DNA of 64,000 nucleotides from Rhizopus sp. PT2906 (Eukaryota > Mucoromycota > Mucoromycetes > Mucorales > Rhizopodaceae): the NCBI GenBank assembly GCA_025529335.1, contig JAMYHX010000011.1:179429-243428 (forward strand), in the 5' to 3' direction. The notes below the pieces were generated by a model. It saw only the letters and a list, made by a program, of their open reading frames with translations, was not told the origin of the DNA and ran no database searches. Both the position numbers and the translations under genes were made by a program. This document shows positions 33,497 to 44,468 of this stretch, piece after piece (position 1 is the stretch's first letter; each line of letters begins with the position of its first letter).

Positions 33497-34963
33497 TTAT
33501 TAATTAAAAATACCTTAAAAATTACTGTAGTAATAACCTACAAAGATTCATCTGTAACGCATAGCATTTAGAAGATAGTTTATCCAATAAGATGATGTCT
33601 CCCATGCGAAGATCTGGCCAATGTTCTTAATATAGTAATTAACAAAATCAAGGCCCCAAGGCTTCAAAGAGAGGTACACTTTTAATGCAATATCAAATCT
33701 CTTTGAAGCTACTGTAAGTCCTATCCTTATGCTATGTTTTTCCTTTTTAGTATTTCTACTAGAAGACCAAGAAACATCAGAATACATTGCTTTTATTTCA
33801 CTTTTGAATGGGTGCCTTCCTTGATAAGTCAAGATCAGTAATGAAAGAGTCTAACAACAATAACAGTAACTATTTGCCCTACAAGAAAGCCATGTAACTT
33901 AATGGACACATAGTGACTTTGTACACCTTGGCCTGCTTGAGTCTGCTGTGTTAGCAATAATACTCTCAAGTTGTGCTCTCAGCTTAGTATTCTCGTGCTG
34001 TATCTCAAAGAGTCCTTTCTTCATATTCTTCCTTTGAAGTTCTCAGATCCCTTAATATTGCCCTTTTATTTCAACTGCCTGAACTGAAACAATCTTTACA
34101 GCATCTTTGATCATTTTGAGTAGAGTTAAGAGTAGGGGATACTGAGCATTTCTTCACGGTTGTTGTCCATTTGGGACATGAATAGAAAGAGATTAAAAAA
34201 CGTTTTACCAAGTACACTTTATGATACAGTTCTATACATTCATGTATAAAACTGTAGCTAAACAAAACATACTCATCATTGGCTTTATGACAAGTCAGAT
34301 GATAAAGATGTTACGTTTATATGGCTAAATAATCCCCGTGCGCACTATATGTAACCTTGGCATGCATCATGATTAATAAAAAGCAGACAATTGATTGTTC
34401 TTCCCAATTAACATTTTCTCTAGCTTCTATTCATTATATGTTATTACTAGTAAGGACATGTTCTAGAATTCACTTTGCATGTTCCCCATGATACAATGGG
34501 TATGTATCACGTCATCGAGATATTCTTAAGAGACTTTGGAACAAAATATAGGTACATTTATGCACAATTATGCAGATATTGATAATTTATAGTACAATTT
34601 TAAAGGAGCCGTGGCACATGTGTATTTGATAAGTCTAATTTTTGATTTAGGGTTATTTTTTGATTTGACCCTGATTGACTTGGTCAAGGGACATAGGGTC
34701 TATTATGTTGGAGGGTTTATATGTATACTAGTACATATCCTTTAGTTAAGATAGCGCTCACTGTAGTAAATAAAGATAAACTAGACTAGTACTATTGAAG
34801 TGTCATCATGAGCGGAGAAGATGAGTGTGATTTTAGTAAATCGGGAAAATAAAAAAATCCACATGTGTGTGTGTGTATGTATGTGTGGTGTCTTAAGGGC
34901 ATTTTTCTCTCCTTCTCTCTCTCTCTTTGTCTTTCTTTTCGTTTTTTGTGTGTCATTTATAGA
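33497..34963. other. intergenic region with a decayed minus-strand ORF
   Basis: A minus-strand frame at 33548-33832 (94 codons) and fragments to about 34265 suggest an old gene: one frame reads ILRDLRTSKEEYEERTL and another FEIQHENTKLRAQLESI, both coiled-coil-like but out of register. I do not recognise it. From 34,700 on there is a TG-rich microsatellite (about 34865-34888) and a CT-rich tract (34906-34930) leading into the WD40 gene. Confidence 0.5.
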
Positions 34964-37900
34964 ATGCAAGAAGTCTTTCCTGTCAATTCAGGCAATGTTC
35001 CACCACCTTCAGTCTCAACCAATCTACTCTCACACCAACTTGCTTTTAATAACAATAACCACTTTCAAAATAACCTGAAGCGTAAAATAAAAAACGTGAA
35101 GCCGATACCAAAAGTATAAACAATGAAAAATAAAATCAATAATAAACAAAAACTCATAATAAAAAGTTAAAATTAGATAGAATTCTTGGCCTTACATCCA
35201 TATCTTCCAATACCCTGGACACAGCAAATGATTTGATCGCATATGCAGCTGGAGCGGTCGCAGTACTATATAATCATAAACGAAATAAGCAAATCGCATT
35301 CTTATACCCACCACCTACGAGTACATCATTCAATATCTCAGGAACATCTAATATCAGTCCAGTCAATAATACCAATAATACAAATAACTCAATTACTCAA
35401 CCACTGATGATACCGATTGGTAATATTACCAGTAATAATGAACACCCTACCACAAATTTAACTGAAGAAAAGAAGGGGATCACGCCTGCGAGTACTCGTG
35501 CAAAAACTATCAGCTGCTTAGCATTTTCACCAGATGGAAAATATTTGGCAGTTGGAGAAGTAAAATATAATGAATGAAATACGACAAGGGGAGGGATGCT
35601 AAATGTACAGAATAGATGGGACATCAACCACGTATTTTCATTTGGGATGTGAAAGAAAGGACGATCTTTAGAGAATTTAAGGCACACAAGTTTGGTGTCC
35701 TCTCATTGTCATTTTCTCCAAACATGAGATATTTAGTATCAGTCGGATTCCAAGTAAGAGGGAGCATGTTTAGATATTAACCAATTATCACTGACATATA
35801 TACAATGAAGCACGATGGATACCTTTATGTTTGGGATTGGAAAAAGGGAATAAAGTTGGCAGGGAATAAAGTGACGAGTCGAGTGAATGCAATTTCTTTT
35901 TCCAAAGATGGATCTTTCTTTGTTACTGCAGGCCTGAGGCATGTCAAATTCTGGTACTTGGATAGTCGAGGCAGAATGCCTAAAAAAGTAATGAACCTAG
36001 ATGACAGAGGGTATTTTGGTATAGTCTCTCTAATCATACTTTTTTTGATCTAGGGCGTGGGTCGAGAAATGCAAGTGTTGGATGGAAGATCAGGATTACT
36101 GGGTGTCTTACGAGATGCAAACTTTGTTGATGTTGCTTGTGATCATAGCTCGGGTTACACTTATTTTGTCACGGACTCTGGCATTTTGTGTATCTTTAAG
36201 GAGGGAAGAGTGATTGATAAATGGGTTAATCTTCAAGTAACGTGTGACCAAGAAAGAAAACGAGGCAAAATGATTCATTTTTTTATTAGGTCAAGAGTGC
36301 CTTTTCGATTGCTGTATCATCCATCTATGTCATTTGTACTTGCTCAGAAGGAATTATAAGGTACAAAAGATACAAACCATCACATTTATTAACTCTCTTT
36401 TTCTAGACTATTTGAACCCGTGACACTAAAATACTTGGGTATTTTACCCAAGCCACACCCCTTAGGTGTTGACATTAGTGCCATCACCTCTCCTGACATG
36501 ATAAGATCCACAGACGATACCAACGTGTATCCTGATGCAGTAGCTATTGTCTATGATGATGCAGCACAAAGAATCACAACAGTCTATTCGGATCGTAGTC
36601 TATATATATGGGATATTCATGATTTACAAAAAATTGGGAAATACCGTAGCTTTATCTTTCACAGTGATTGTGTTTGGGGAGTTGAGGTAAAAAAAAAGTA
36701 CTTGATTAACATGTGCTTTTATTTATTTGTTTACTCGCTTCAGCCATGCCCTACAATAGAATCCGAAGGCTCAATTATACCCGCTAATTCATTTGCTACA
36801 TTCTCGGGTGATGGCACCATCCGAATTTGGAACCTTGATCATCCTGTACATCCTTCATCTTCATCACCGCTTACACCACCTCAACTATCTCCGCCCTTGA
36901 TGACACCTAGCAGTAGCACTATGGTCAGTGCTCAACGACGAAACATTTATTCCCGTGAACTTGTCAAAATGCTCTATGTAGATCCTGATGCAGCCGAGTT
37001 TATGAAACAATCTAAACATCCAGGCAAGTCATCATACAAGAAAAAAAAAAGAAAAAAAAAAGCATAACAGTGTCAATCGTAGATTATGCAGAAGATCAAT
37101 ATCCTGATTTCGGTATCCGTTCACTCAAAATGAGTAGCGATGGAAAGTGGATGGCTACTGGCGATCGAAGTGGTAACCTTCGCTTACACTGCATGAAAAC
37201 ATGGGACCTGCTTGGTTACCAGGAAGCTCATGACTCAGAAATTCTTTCAATTGATCTGACGACAGGGCAAGATGATACTCCTCGTCTGGTAGCTACTGCC
37301 AGTCGAGACCGTCTGCTTCATATTTTTGATTTGCGATCTAACTGCCAATTAGTTCAAAGTCTAGATGATCATTCGTCCTCGATTACCGCTGTCAAGTTTT
37401 CCAAAGATTCCAGCAAGTTAATCAGTTGTAGCGCAGATAAGGGTATTATCTTTCGCCAGCGACAACATCCAGTTACTCCCTTTCATGACACATCTACACC
37501 TCGCCCTTACGTAACCTATCATAATCACTCCGGCCGAGGCACTGTCTTTGATATGGCTCTGGACGTGACCGGTCGATATATTGCTACAGTGACAGGCGAA
37601 AGGAAGCTGTATGTATTTAGTGTCGATTCTGGCAAACCCTTCCGTGTGTGCAAACCTGAAATGTCAGATGAGGTCGGTAAGGACAACTCGGGTGGTAGCT
37701 TGATCAACATAGATCTGGATCCGTTCTCGGGTACCTATGCGGTAACCAGTGGATCTGACAAGTACATACGTCTGTTTGATTTGACCAACAGCACCTGTAT
37801 CGAAAAAGTCGGCGCTCATGCAGAACTCATCACCTCTGTCAAATTTCTGAGAACGAATACAGAAGAAAACGGATTGAGGGTTATTAGCACCTGTTCTGAT

Positions 37901-38049
37901 GGCACAGTGTTTGTCTGGAAAATCAGTCCAGAAGTGGTGGCCAAGATGTGTGCACGTGGTGGTATACGGTTAAAGACAGAAGAGAAGCAAGTCATGTTTA
38001 ACTTGCCCAAACAACCAGCCGCTGCTGGACAACAACAACAACAACAACA

Positions 38050-38080
<31 letters not shown>

Positions 38081-39532
38081 CAGAGGCTACGACGTGTATC
38101 CACAGCTACGGCAATACGACCTACAGCAAGCATCTCACAAATGATTCGACAGAATGAACGAAAAACATTTTCTACCATGTCCACAGCCGAACACAAGTAT
38201 GACGAAATGTATAAACGAATTGAAGCTAGTCGACGTAATCGTAACAATAATAACGACGAGCCAACTGAAGAAAAAACGGCACCCAACAAAAAGACATTGG
38301 CAGATAGGGTGAATAAGCCTCCTCTTGAAAAAAGCGGACGCCTAGAAAGGTTACTGAATGGATATCCTACAGCACAAAAGCGCTTGACTACACGTCCTCA
38401 GGTGCCTGTTAATAATAAGTTAGTGCTCAATATGGCTAACGCACGCCGCTCTCAGCCAGGAAGGAACAATGCTATTCTGGAAAGAGAAATGTCCCCTCCT
38501 CAGATGATGCGCAAGACCTCACCTGTGCTCATGAAGCGTAAGAGTCAGCCTGCTCTCAGTGCTGAGACGAATACAGCTACCAATGGACAAAGAAGAGCAA
38601 GTGATAGTATGTCACCTCCACGTCACAAAGCCGCGTCGCCGGTAGATAATCGAACTGAAGGTAAAGTTGTTGATAACATGCTTAAAATGAACAAGCAACT
38701 CACCTTTGCATTTTTTTTTAAAAAAAAAGACGAAGAAGAAATATATGATGATGCTGTTGAAGAGTTTCATGAAGAAGAAGAAGAGGAAGATGACGATGAG
38801 GCTGAAGAAGAAGAAGAGATTATATTTACACCCGAACAAGAAAAAACAAGTGGACCCTTTGAAGTCTCTACGCATCTTGATACCCCACCACTTGTTCATA
38901 CTGACGAAGAAGAAGACGATGGTCAGAGCACACCATCTCATGAAGACGAAGAAGAAAACAGTGAAAGCAGTGTAGATGATGACGCTATTCTTCGAGACAT
39001 CGCATCGATTGAACCACCACGTGTATCCGCATCCGTTAGTCGTTCGAAGGTACGACGCTGTTTACAAGATGAAAATAATGACGAACGTATTTGTAGCACG
39101 AAAAAGAGCATCAAACGACAAAGCATTACAGCCAAATTTTTATCATCATTGACAAACAACGGACCTGATCATACCAATCAAAGACCGTCTATTCACCACG
39201 TTCTAGATACCTTTAAAGAACATGAAAAGACATTGCAAAAGGAGCAGGATCCAAAAATAGAAAGCGCACTAGCAGACTTGGATGGGATTGAGATTTTATT
39301 AGATAGCGTTTTAGATACATTAGTGAATACAACCAAAACTTCTGACAATGAAAAATCAATTGATACTATAGAAACCAAGTTGATTCAAATTGCTGACAAG
39401 GTTCAGAGCAAAGTACCCAAGAAAAAAGATGTAGAACAAGAAACAGATACAGAGACGGCAAAGTTACTGGAAAGATACTCTAATTTATTATTAAACATGG
39501 TTGAAAGCAAATTGAAAAAATCCGTCAGTTAA
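34964..39532 (+). CDS. MABP1/WDR62-like WD40 scaffold protein, ten exons
   Basis: Exons 34964-35081, 35177-35559, 35616-35753, 35811-35987, 36054-36236, 36290-36360, 36407-36686, 36744-37023, 37071-38660 and 38730-39532 total 4,023 bases, 1,340 aa. Two WD40 propellers are evident from RILGLTSISSNTL, ISCLAFSPDGKYLAVGE, RIFIWDVKERTIFREF, GFQHDGYLYVWDW, GRSGLLGVLRDANFVDVACD, then MSSDGKWMATGDRSGNLRLH, ASRDRLLHIFDLR and DKYIRLFDLTNSTCIEKVGA. This order is that of MABP1/WDR62, JNK- and spindle-associated scaffolds in animals. The C-terminus is low-complexity: about 18 Gln, then acidic and Ser-rich stretches, ending in a coiled coil. Intron 8 has a GC donor; intron 9 (69 bases) has no stop and could be retained in frame. 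The start could be 34964 or, through an extra exon, the ATG at 34808. Confidence 0.88.
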
Positions 39533-39633
39533 TCTGTAAATAAAAACTATATAATCCAGAAATTTCGGAATGATCAACATTGTTACACCATTTTTTGCTT
39601 TAGTTTTGTATTACCATGGCAACAGCCATGACA

Positions 39634-40821
39634 TTATGCAGAGTGTTTCTCAGATAACAATCCTTGCTTGTCGTCAGGATGCTTAATATCTGAAGTAGAT
39701 GTAGGGAGTATGTTGATAGTTGTCTTTTGTTTTTGAGATAGCTCCTCGTATCTAAATTTATATTAATCACATGCCAACAATAGAGAAAAGATACTTTACC
39801 CGTACCAGGCACCACCCAGGAGAGTAAGGATGATACCAAACGCATTAATGGCGTTGATAACATAGTCAAAGATAACGACAGCCAGGATGATAGACAAGAC
39901 CTGCTTGACATTACCAGCCACTGTCATGGTGAGGGCGCTTGTCTTTTTATTAGCAGTAAAGCTGACAACATTGAGCCCAAATGCGATAACGCCGTTAAAT
40001 AGCAAAGCGAGCGCAAGGCTCCATGTCATTGAAGTTTCGGAAAACTGCTTGACTTGATCTAATTCACCTGTGACATAAGCGTACATGATACATTGGACAA
40101 AGGCAAGTGGAGACATGCGGAAGAGTAAATCAAGCGGGTTAAGCTTCAAACGACCGACTTGAACACGATTGGTGACGATGGTCTTGACGGAAGCCAAGAT
40201 GGTGCCGAGAACAGTCAAGACGAATCCGATGAAGCTATAGTCATATTCGGCAAAGGTAGCAAATCCGACACCACAAACGACCTAAGGAGTATTAGAAACT
40301 TTGTTGTATATTATGTATATATTACATACAGGTAGTAGTGACAGGTAAATCATTTTGGGGTATGATTTTTGTAAGAATAAGATCGATAACAGAATGGTAA
40401 ATACTGGTGTCATTGCACGCACAACTTGATGAAACTAATCATGGTTACGTCAAATAATCAGCTCAACAAAATTAAAATGACATTTACTTACGGGAACCGA
40501 TACTAAATTTCTAAAAATATAAATGAGTATATTTTAATAAACAAAGAAGAGGGAAACTTACAGAGAAACGTTGCTGATAGCAATGTTGATGGTATAAAGT
40601 ACAGAAAATAAGATCATGACAATGTTTTCACGATCTCCTAGTTTTGCAGGAGTAAAGATGTTGAAGGAATAAAGTATGTAACAGCCAATGGTTCCACATA
40701 GTGTATGAATAGCGGTTAATGTCCAAGGATATCGAAAGTTGATGAGTAATAGTTTGTTATAGAGTGTTAAAGATAGATTGAATAGAAAGTAAAGGCCAAG
40801 CCAGATGTAACCAGAATCCAT
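39634..40821 (-). CDS. TPT-family nucleotide-sugar/triose-phosphate transporter, five exons
   Basis: Exons 40821-40562, 40510-40492 (19 bases), 40434-40330, 40281-39800 and 39751-39634 total 984 bases, 327 aa. It reads MDSGYIWLGLYFLFNLSLTL then YNKLLL, a hallmark of the TPT/EamA-like family, with NVSLNLVSVPFHQVVRAMTP across the micro-exon, and ILASVKTIVTNRVQVGRLKL, LVGNVKQVL-like AGNVKQVLSIILAVVIF near the end. About ten hydrophobic helices are visible. Relatives (DUF250) move nucleotide sugars or phosphorylated metabolites across Golgi or ER membranes; the substrate here is not predictable. The gene is convergent with the WD40 gene (101 bases between stops). Confidence 0.9.
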
Positions 40822-41264
40822 GGAGAGTGTAAAGAAAAAAAAAAAAAAAAAAGAAAACAAAAAGACGTCTTTTATTTCATCACACCCCCTTTTTTAATTT
40901 CTTGTCTCAATATGGAAAGTAAAATAAAATAAATTCAGCCCTATTCCAGGCCAATAACACCATCTCTCGCGTGGCAAAATAAAGTCAAAAAGGGAAGTAA
41001 TAAAGATGTCTTCTTGGTGTAGATCTCCATTGCTTTATTCTATTATCAACTGTTCTCATTGAATGGCCAAGAAGACGATGATTTACCTGAAAAGTAAATT
41101 TTACTCGGGTTTTTTTATTATTATTTTTATATAAACGTTACTCTAACTCTTTCTTTCCTCTCTTCTTTTTCTCATTCATTCTTTTCCGTTTTATGCTGTT
41201 TATGAAAGAATAGTTGAAGTAGAAAAAAAGAGCAGTTTTTTTTTCTCCTTTTGTTACCAGTTCA

Positions 41265-42627
41265 ATGCCAAATAAACTATTTCCAAATAAAATCAAAACA
41301 TGGTGGCAACAACGATTTAATAATAAACAAGATACTTTGGATTGGAGATCACTTTCTCCTGATCATCCCCCACTTCCGTTCCTTTCACCTGAAACATTAC
41401 CATCAACCATCATTGATTCATCTATTCTACAGATGGAGTCTTCACCTATACAACATCACTCAGCTATAATGATAGCTACGAATAGCAGTCATAAGGTTAG
41501 TTATCCCCCTCTAATTATTATTCTTTGTTTTCTCCTTATTTGTTGTCACTCTGTATATTTACATGCGCGCGCGCGTTCAGCACGCATATCGTTCATGTCA
41601 TACATTGACCGGAAAAAACGAACCGAGAATTTATACTCATACGATATTTATTGTTAAACATAGGCGAGAAAGGACCAACCGATCACAACGCCCTTATTTC
41701 CAATCTTGGAAGAAAGTGAAACCATGGTAACAGAGGAATCTTGTTCCAACGTCAACCAAAATACAACCATCATTCAGAGATCGCCAGAGACATCGAGTAC
41801 TTGCTCAACCCCTTCGTTTCACCCTCCTACTTCACTCTCCATTTTAGACTGTGTCGGTGATGAAGACAAGTGTAAGCAACTTTTTGCCAGAATGATTGTT
41901 GAAATGAGACAAGACCATGCTAAGCCCAGTCATCTGTCCTTTTCATTCGATGCGAATGGTAACATTCACACCTTACACATGTTGATTCAAGGTCAAGTAA
42001 GCCATCAGAAATTTGACGGGTAATAACAATAGAGAAATAGAGAAAAAACGATTTTAACTTTTTTGTATTTGTGTACATCAGTGTCTCACAATGTCTACCT
42101 CCTGAAGTCATGACTAATCATTATAATAGTGAAAAGGCAGATGTTTGGATGCTTGGAATTCACTTGTACAAGCTATTGACGGGCAAGTATCCATTCTACG
42201 CTTCAAATGATCAGCAATTGTTCAAAAAGATGCTTCATACCAATTTTTCTATACCAAATGAATTATCTGAAGGTAACACATCGTGTCAATTTGTGTATAT
42301 TACATATTGATATCTATTCTAGATGCTAAAGATATCCTAAGACGAATGCTGGCACCGGATCTAAGGAATCGTGCATCTCTAGATCTAATCATTTATCATC
42401 CCTGGCTTAAACCCTACATGCACGTCCTTCTGCCAGATCACAATCATCCACCAAGACAACAACCCGTTTCTACACCCCAAGGGAAAAAGAGGAGTAGGTT
42501 TAAGCCACTGAGGCAAGTTCTCCTGCTGTTCTTGCATGGCCCGTTTCCACCGCCAAAGAAACCCTACAGGGATCTATCTCATTTGGGAACCCGTGATTCT
42601 GTTTTTGCTAGACAACGGCAGATGTAA
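41265..42627 (+). CDS. Tribbles-like pseudokinase, C-lobe only, four exons
   Basis: Exons 41265-41495, 41664-42019, 42082-42272 and 42323-42627 total 1,083 bases, 360 aa. The C-terminal half is an unmistakable protein-kinase C-lobe: CLPPEV (APE position), KADVWMLGIHLYKLLTGKYP, FSIPNELSEDAKDILRRMLA and RNRASLDLIIYHPWLKPY. It lacks a glycine loop, VAIK lysine, HRD and DFG. The region before it (CKQLFARMIVEMRQDHAKPS then LSFSFDANGNIHTLHML) aligns loosely with the alphaE/catalytic-loop segment of Tribbles pseudokinases, with the loop itself gone. The N-terminal 170 residues are Ser/Thr/Pro-rich and disordered. It cannot transfer phosphate and may be a scaffold or an adaptor. A missed upstream N-lobe exon is unlikely because the first ATG exon has a good leader. 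Confidence 0.75.
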
Positions 42628-42694
42628 TCTTTTGAAGTGTGCATTTGTATTATATGTAGATTTATAGACCGTGTTATTAAAATGATTTTTTTTA

Positions 42695-44262
42695 TTATTG
42701 ATCAAGAACAACACGATGAGGAGATCTGTCTATCGTACTCGATCGGATAGGAGGTGGAGGAGGTGGGGGTCGTATAGCAGTTGAACGATTTCTTGCTACA
42801 CTAGGTGGGGGTGGAGGCATAGATGCATGTTTGATGATTTCTGGTGAGGAGTTAGTCTGTGTTACTGGTGTAGGAAATGAATTAGATGCTTGATGAAGAC
42901 TTGGTAAACGGGTAAGTGATGAACTGTGTTGATGGTGTGTATTGTTATGAGTTGATGAAGTGGATGTAATAGGTGGTGGAGGTGGCGGTCTTTTAGCATT
43001 TGAGCTTCGTCTAGATTGTAGAGAAGGAGGAGGTAAGGATTCATTGCTGCTATTACTGTGATGAGTAGAGACTGAGCTTGGGGTCACATCATATTCTTCT
43101 GTATAGTTGACAGGGAAGATGCCTCTTTTACCATGAGCTTCACCAACCCACCAACCTTTATCGATCTCATCAATCACTGTAATTAAATCTCCTGCTTTAA
43201 ATGATATTTCATCGTCATTTTGACCATTAAAATCAAATGAAGCTTTTCTATACTTTTCAGATTTAGGGATTGCATCTAAAAAAAGATTAGTTCAAATTGA
43301 AATAAATCCTTTTTTTATATACAACTTACTTTGTGTCATAGGACTATTATCTCTCGCCATCATGACTTTACCCATGACCTCTCTTGGATCAGAAGCTGAG
43401 CCTTGTCCCCAATTATGCTTGATATGCTCTAATAGTTCTTTGGCTTGATTATGAAAATTACACTGTGCTTCTATAAGATTGAACAGTGCGTCTCTATGTT
43501 CATTCTATTTAAGTGTTATATAAACAATAAATGACCTCGTGCATTACTCTATATTACCTCAAATTCTTGAAGATAGGCCATTTTTTGTATAATGTCATGT
43601 TCTGTTTCTTCATATTTCATTCTAGCTGCTTGCATTTCTTGTTCTAATTCTGGTTTCTCTTTCTTTGCTTTATGTAATCTATTCAGTTTGGAATCATAGT
43701 CGAGTCTTTTCAATTCTAACTTTCTTCTAAGCGCATCATAATCTTTATATTCATGTAATCCACTTTCTATTACTGACATATACCCAGTTTTTAGTTCATT
43801 TGCCAATGCTTCTTGAAGGGCTGCTATACGTGTTTCGGTTTGTCCCAGGTGAATTAAAGCAATGCCTAAGATAATAAAGATTAGTCCAATTTAGATTAAT
43901 ATAAATTTTAAATTACCTAGAGCAGAGTCTTCAGGAAATACAGTACCATAGTGATATAAGCATGTACCAAGTACTTCAAAGGGCATCATTTTACTCTTAT
44001 TATCTTCCGGTGATGGTTTTTTCTTTAAGAGATACTTGTAGAGTATTTCACATGCTGCCACAATATACTCATACCCTTCTCTTCTATTCTCTGTTTCCTG
44101 TTGAAGTCGTTGAAAGTCTTCTGTCTGTAAGGTCACTTTGGCACCTCCAAACTTTTCTCCTGTCCACTTTATATTAATTTTATTTGAGTTCCAGACGATA
44201 AAATAAGCTTCTATTTAGTAAGTCGAACTTACCTGCTTAAATCTACCAAGATTCTTTATCAT
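42695..44262 (-). CDS. BAR-SH3 protein, endophilin-like, five exons
   Basis: Exons 44262-44233, 44166-43917, 43865-43558, 43504-43330 and 43275-42695 total 1,344 bases, 447 aa. Start MIKNLGRFKQWTGEKFGGAK. Residues about 10-230 form a BAR coiled coil (LALIHLGQTETRIAALQE-like, LELKRLDYDSKLNRLHKAKK, NEHRDALFNLIEAQ), with the KRLDYD signature of amphiphysin/endophilin. An SH3 domain follows (RKASFDFNGQNDDEISFKAG then GWWVGEAHGKRGIFPVNYTE). The last 150 residues are low-complexity with several poly-proline blocks (PPPPPP), possible ligands for SH3 or actin regulators. It probably senses membrane curvature in endocytosis or endosomal sorting. The short, basic N-terminus could be an amphipathic helix. 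It is divergent from V-ATPase subunit a. Confidence 0.88.
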
Positions 44263-44468
44263 TTTACAGCTTTATATCTAAAGTTGTTGTTATTAGGGAT
44301 AGGAAAAAAAAAAGGAAAAAGAAAATAAAAACAAAAAGCTTTCGGAAAGTTGTCAAAAATAAAAATACTATTTTACGTCATTAGTAAATCACGTGGACAG
44401 AGGTTATTTTTTAGCTCTGCACTTTTTCTCTCTTTTTCGCCTGTTTTTATCTGTTTCATATTCAAAAA
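44263..44468. promoter_or_regulatory. divergent promoter with CACGTG and TTACGTCA boxes
   Basis: The 206 bases between the BAR-SH3 and V-ATPase a start codons contain a palindromic E-box CACGTG at 44390-44395 (context ATCACGTGGA) and a CRE/ATF-like TTACGTCA at 44373-44380, only ten bases apart and about 75-95 bases upstream of the V-ATPase ATG. Both motifs are short and could be chance, but their adjacency in a short shared promoter is suggestive of bHLH and bZIP control. Confidence 0.45.

Noticed and set aside
37816..38289. Minus-strand frame with a long cysteine run
   Set aside because: It is antisense to the glutamine repeat of the WD40 gene.
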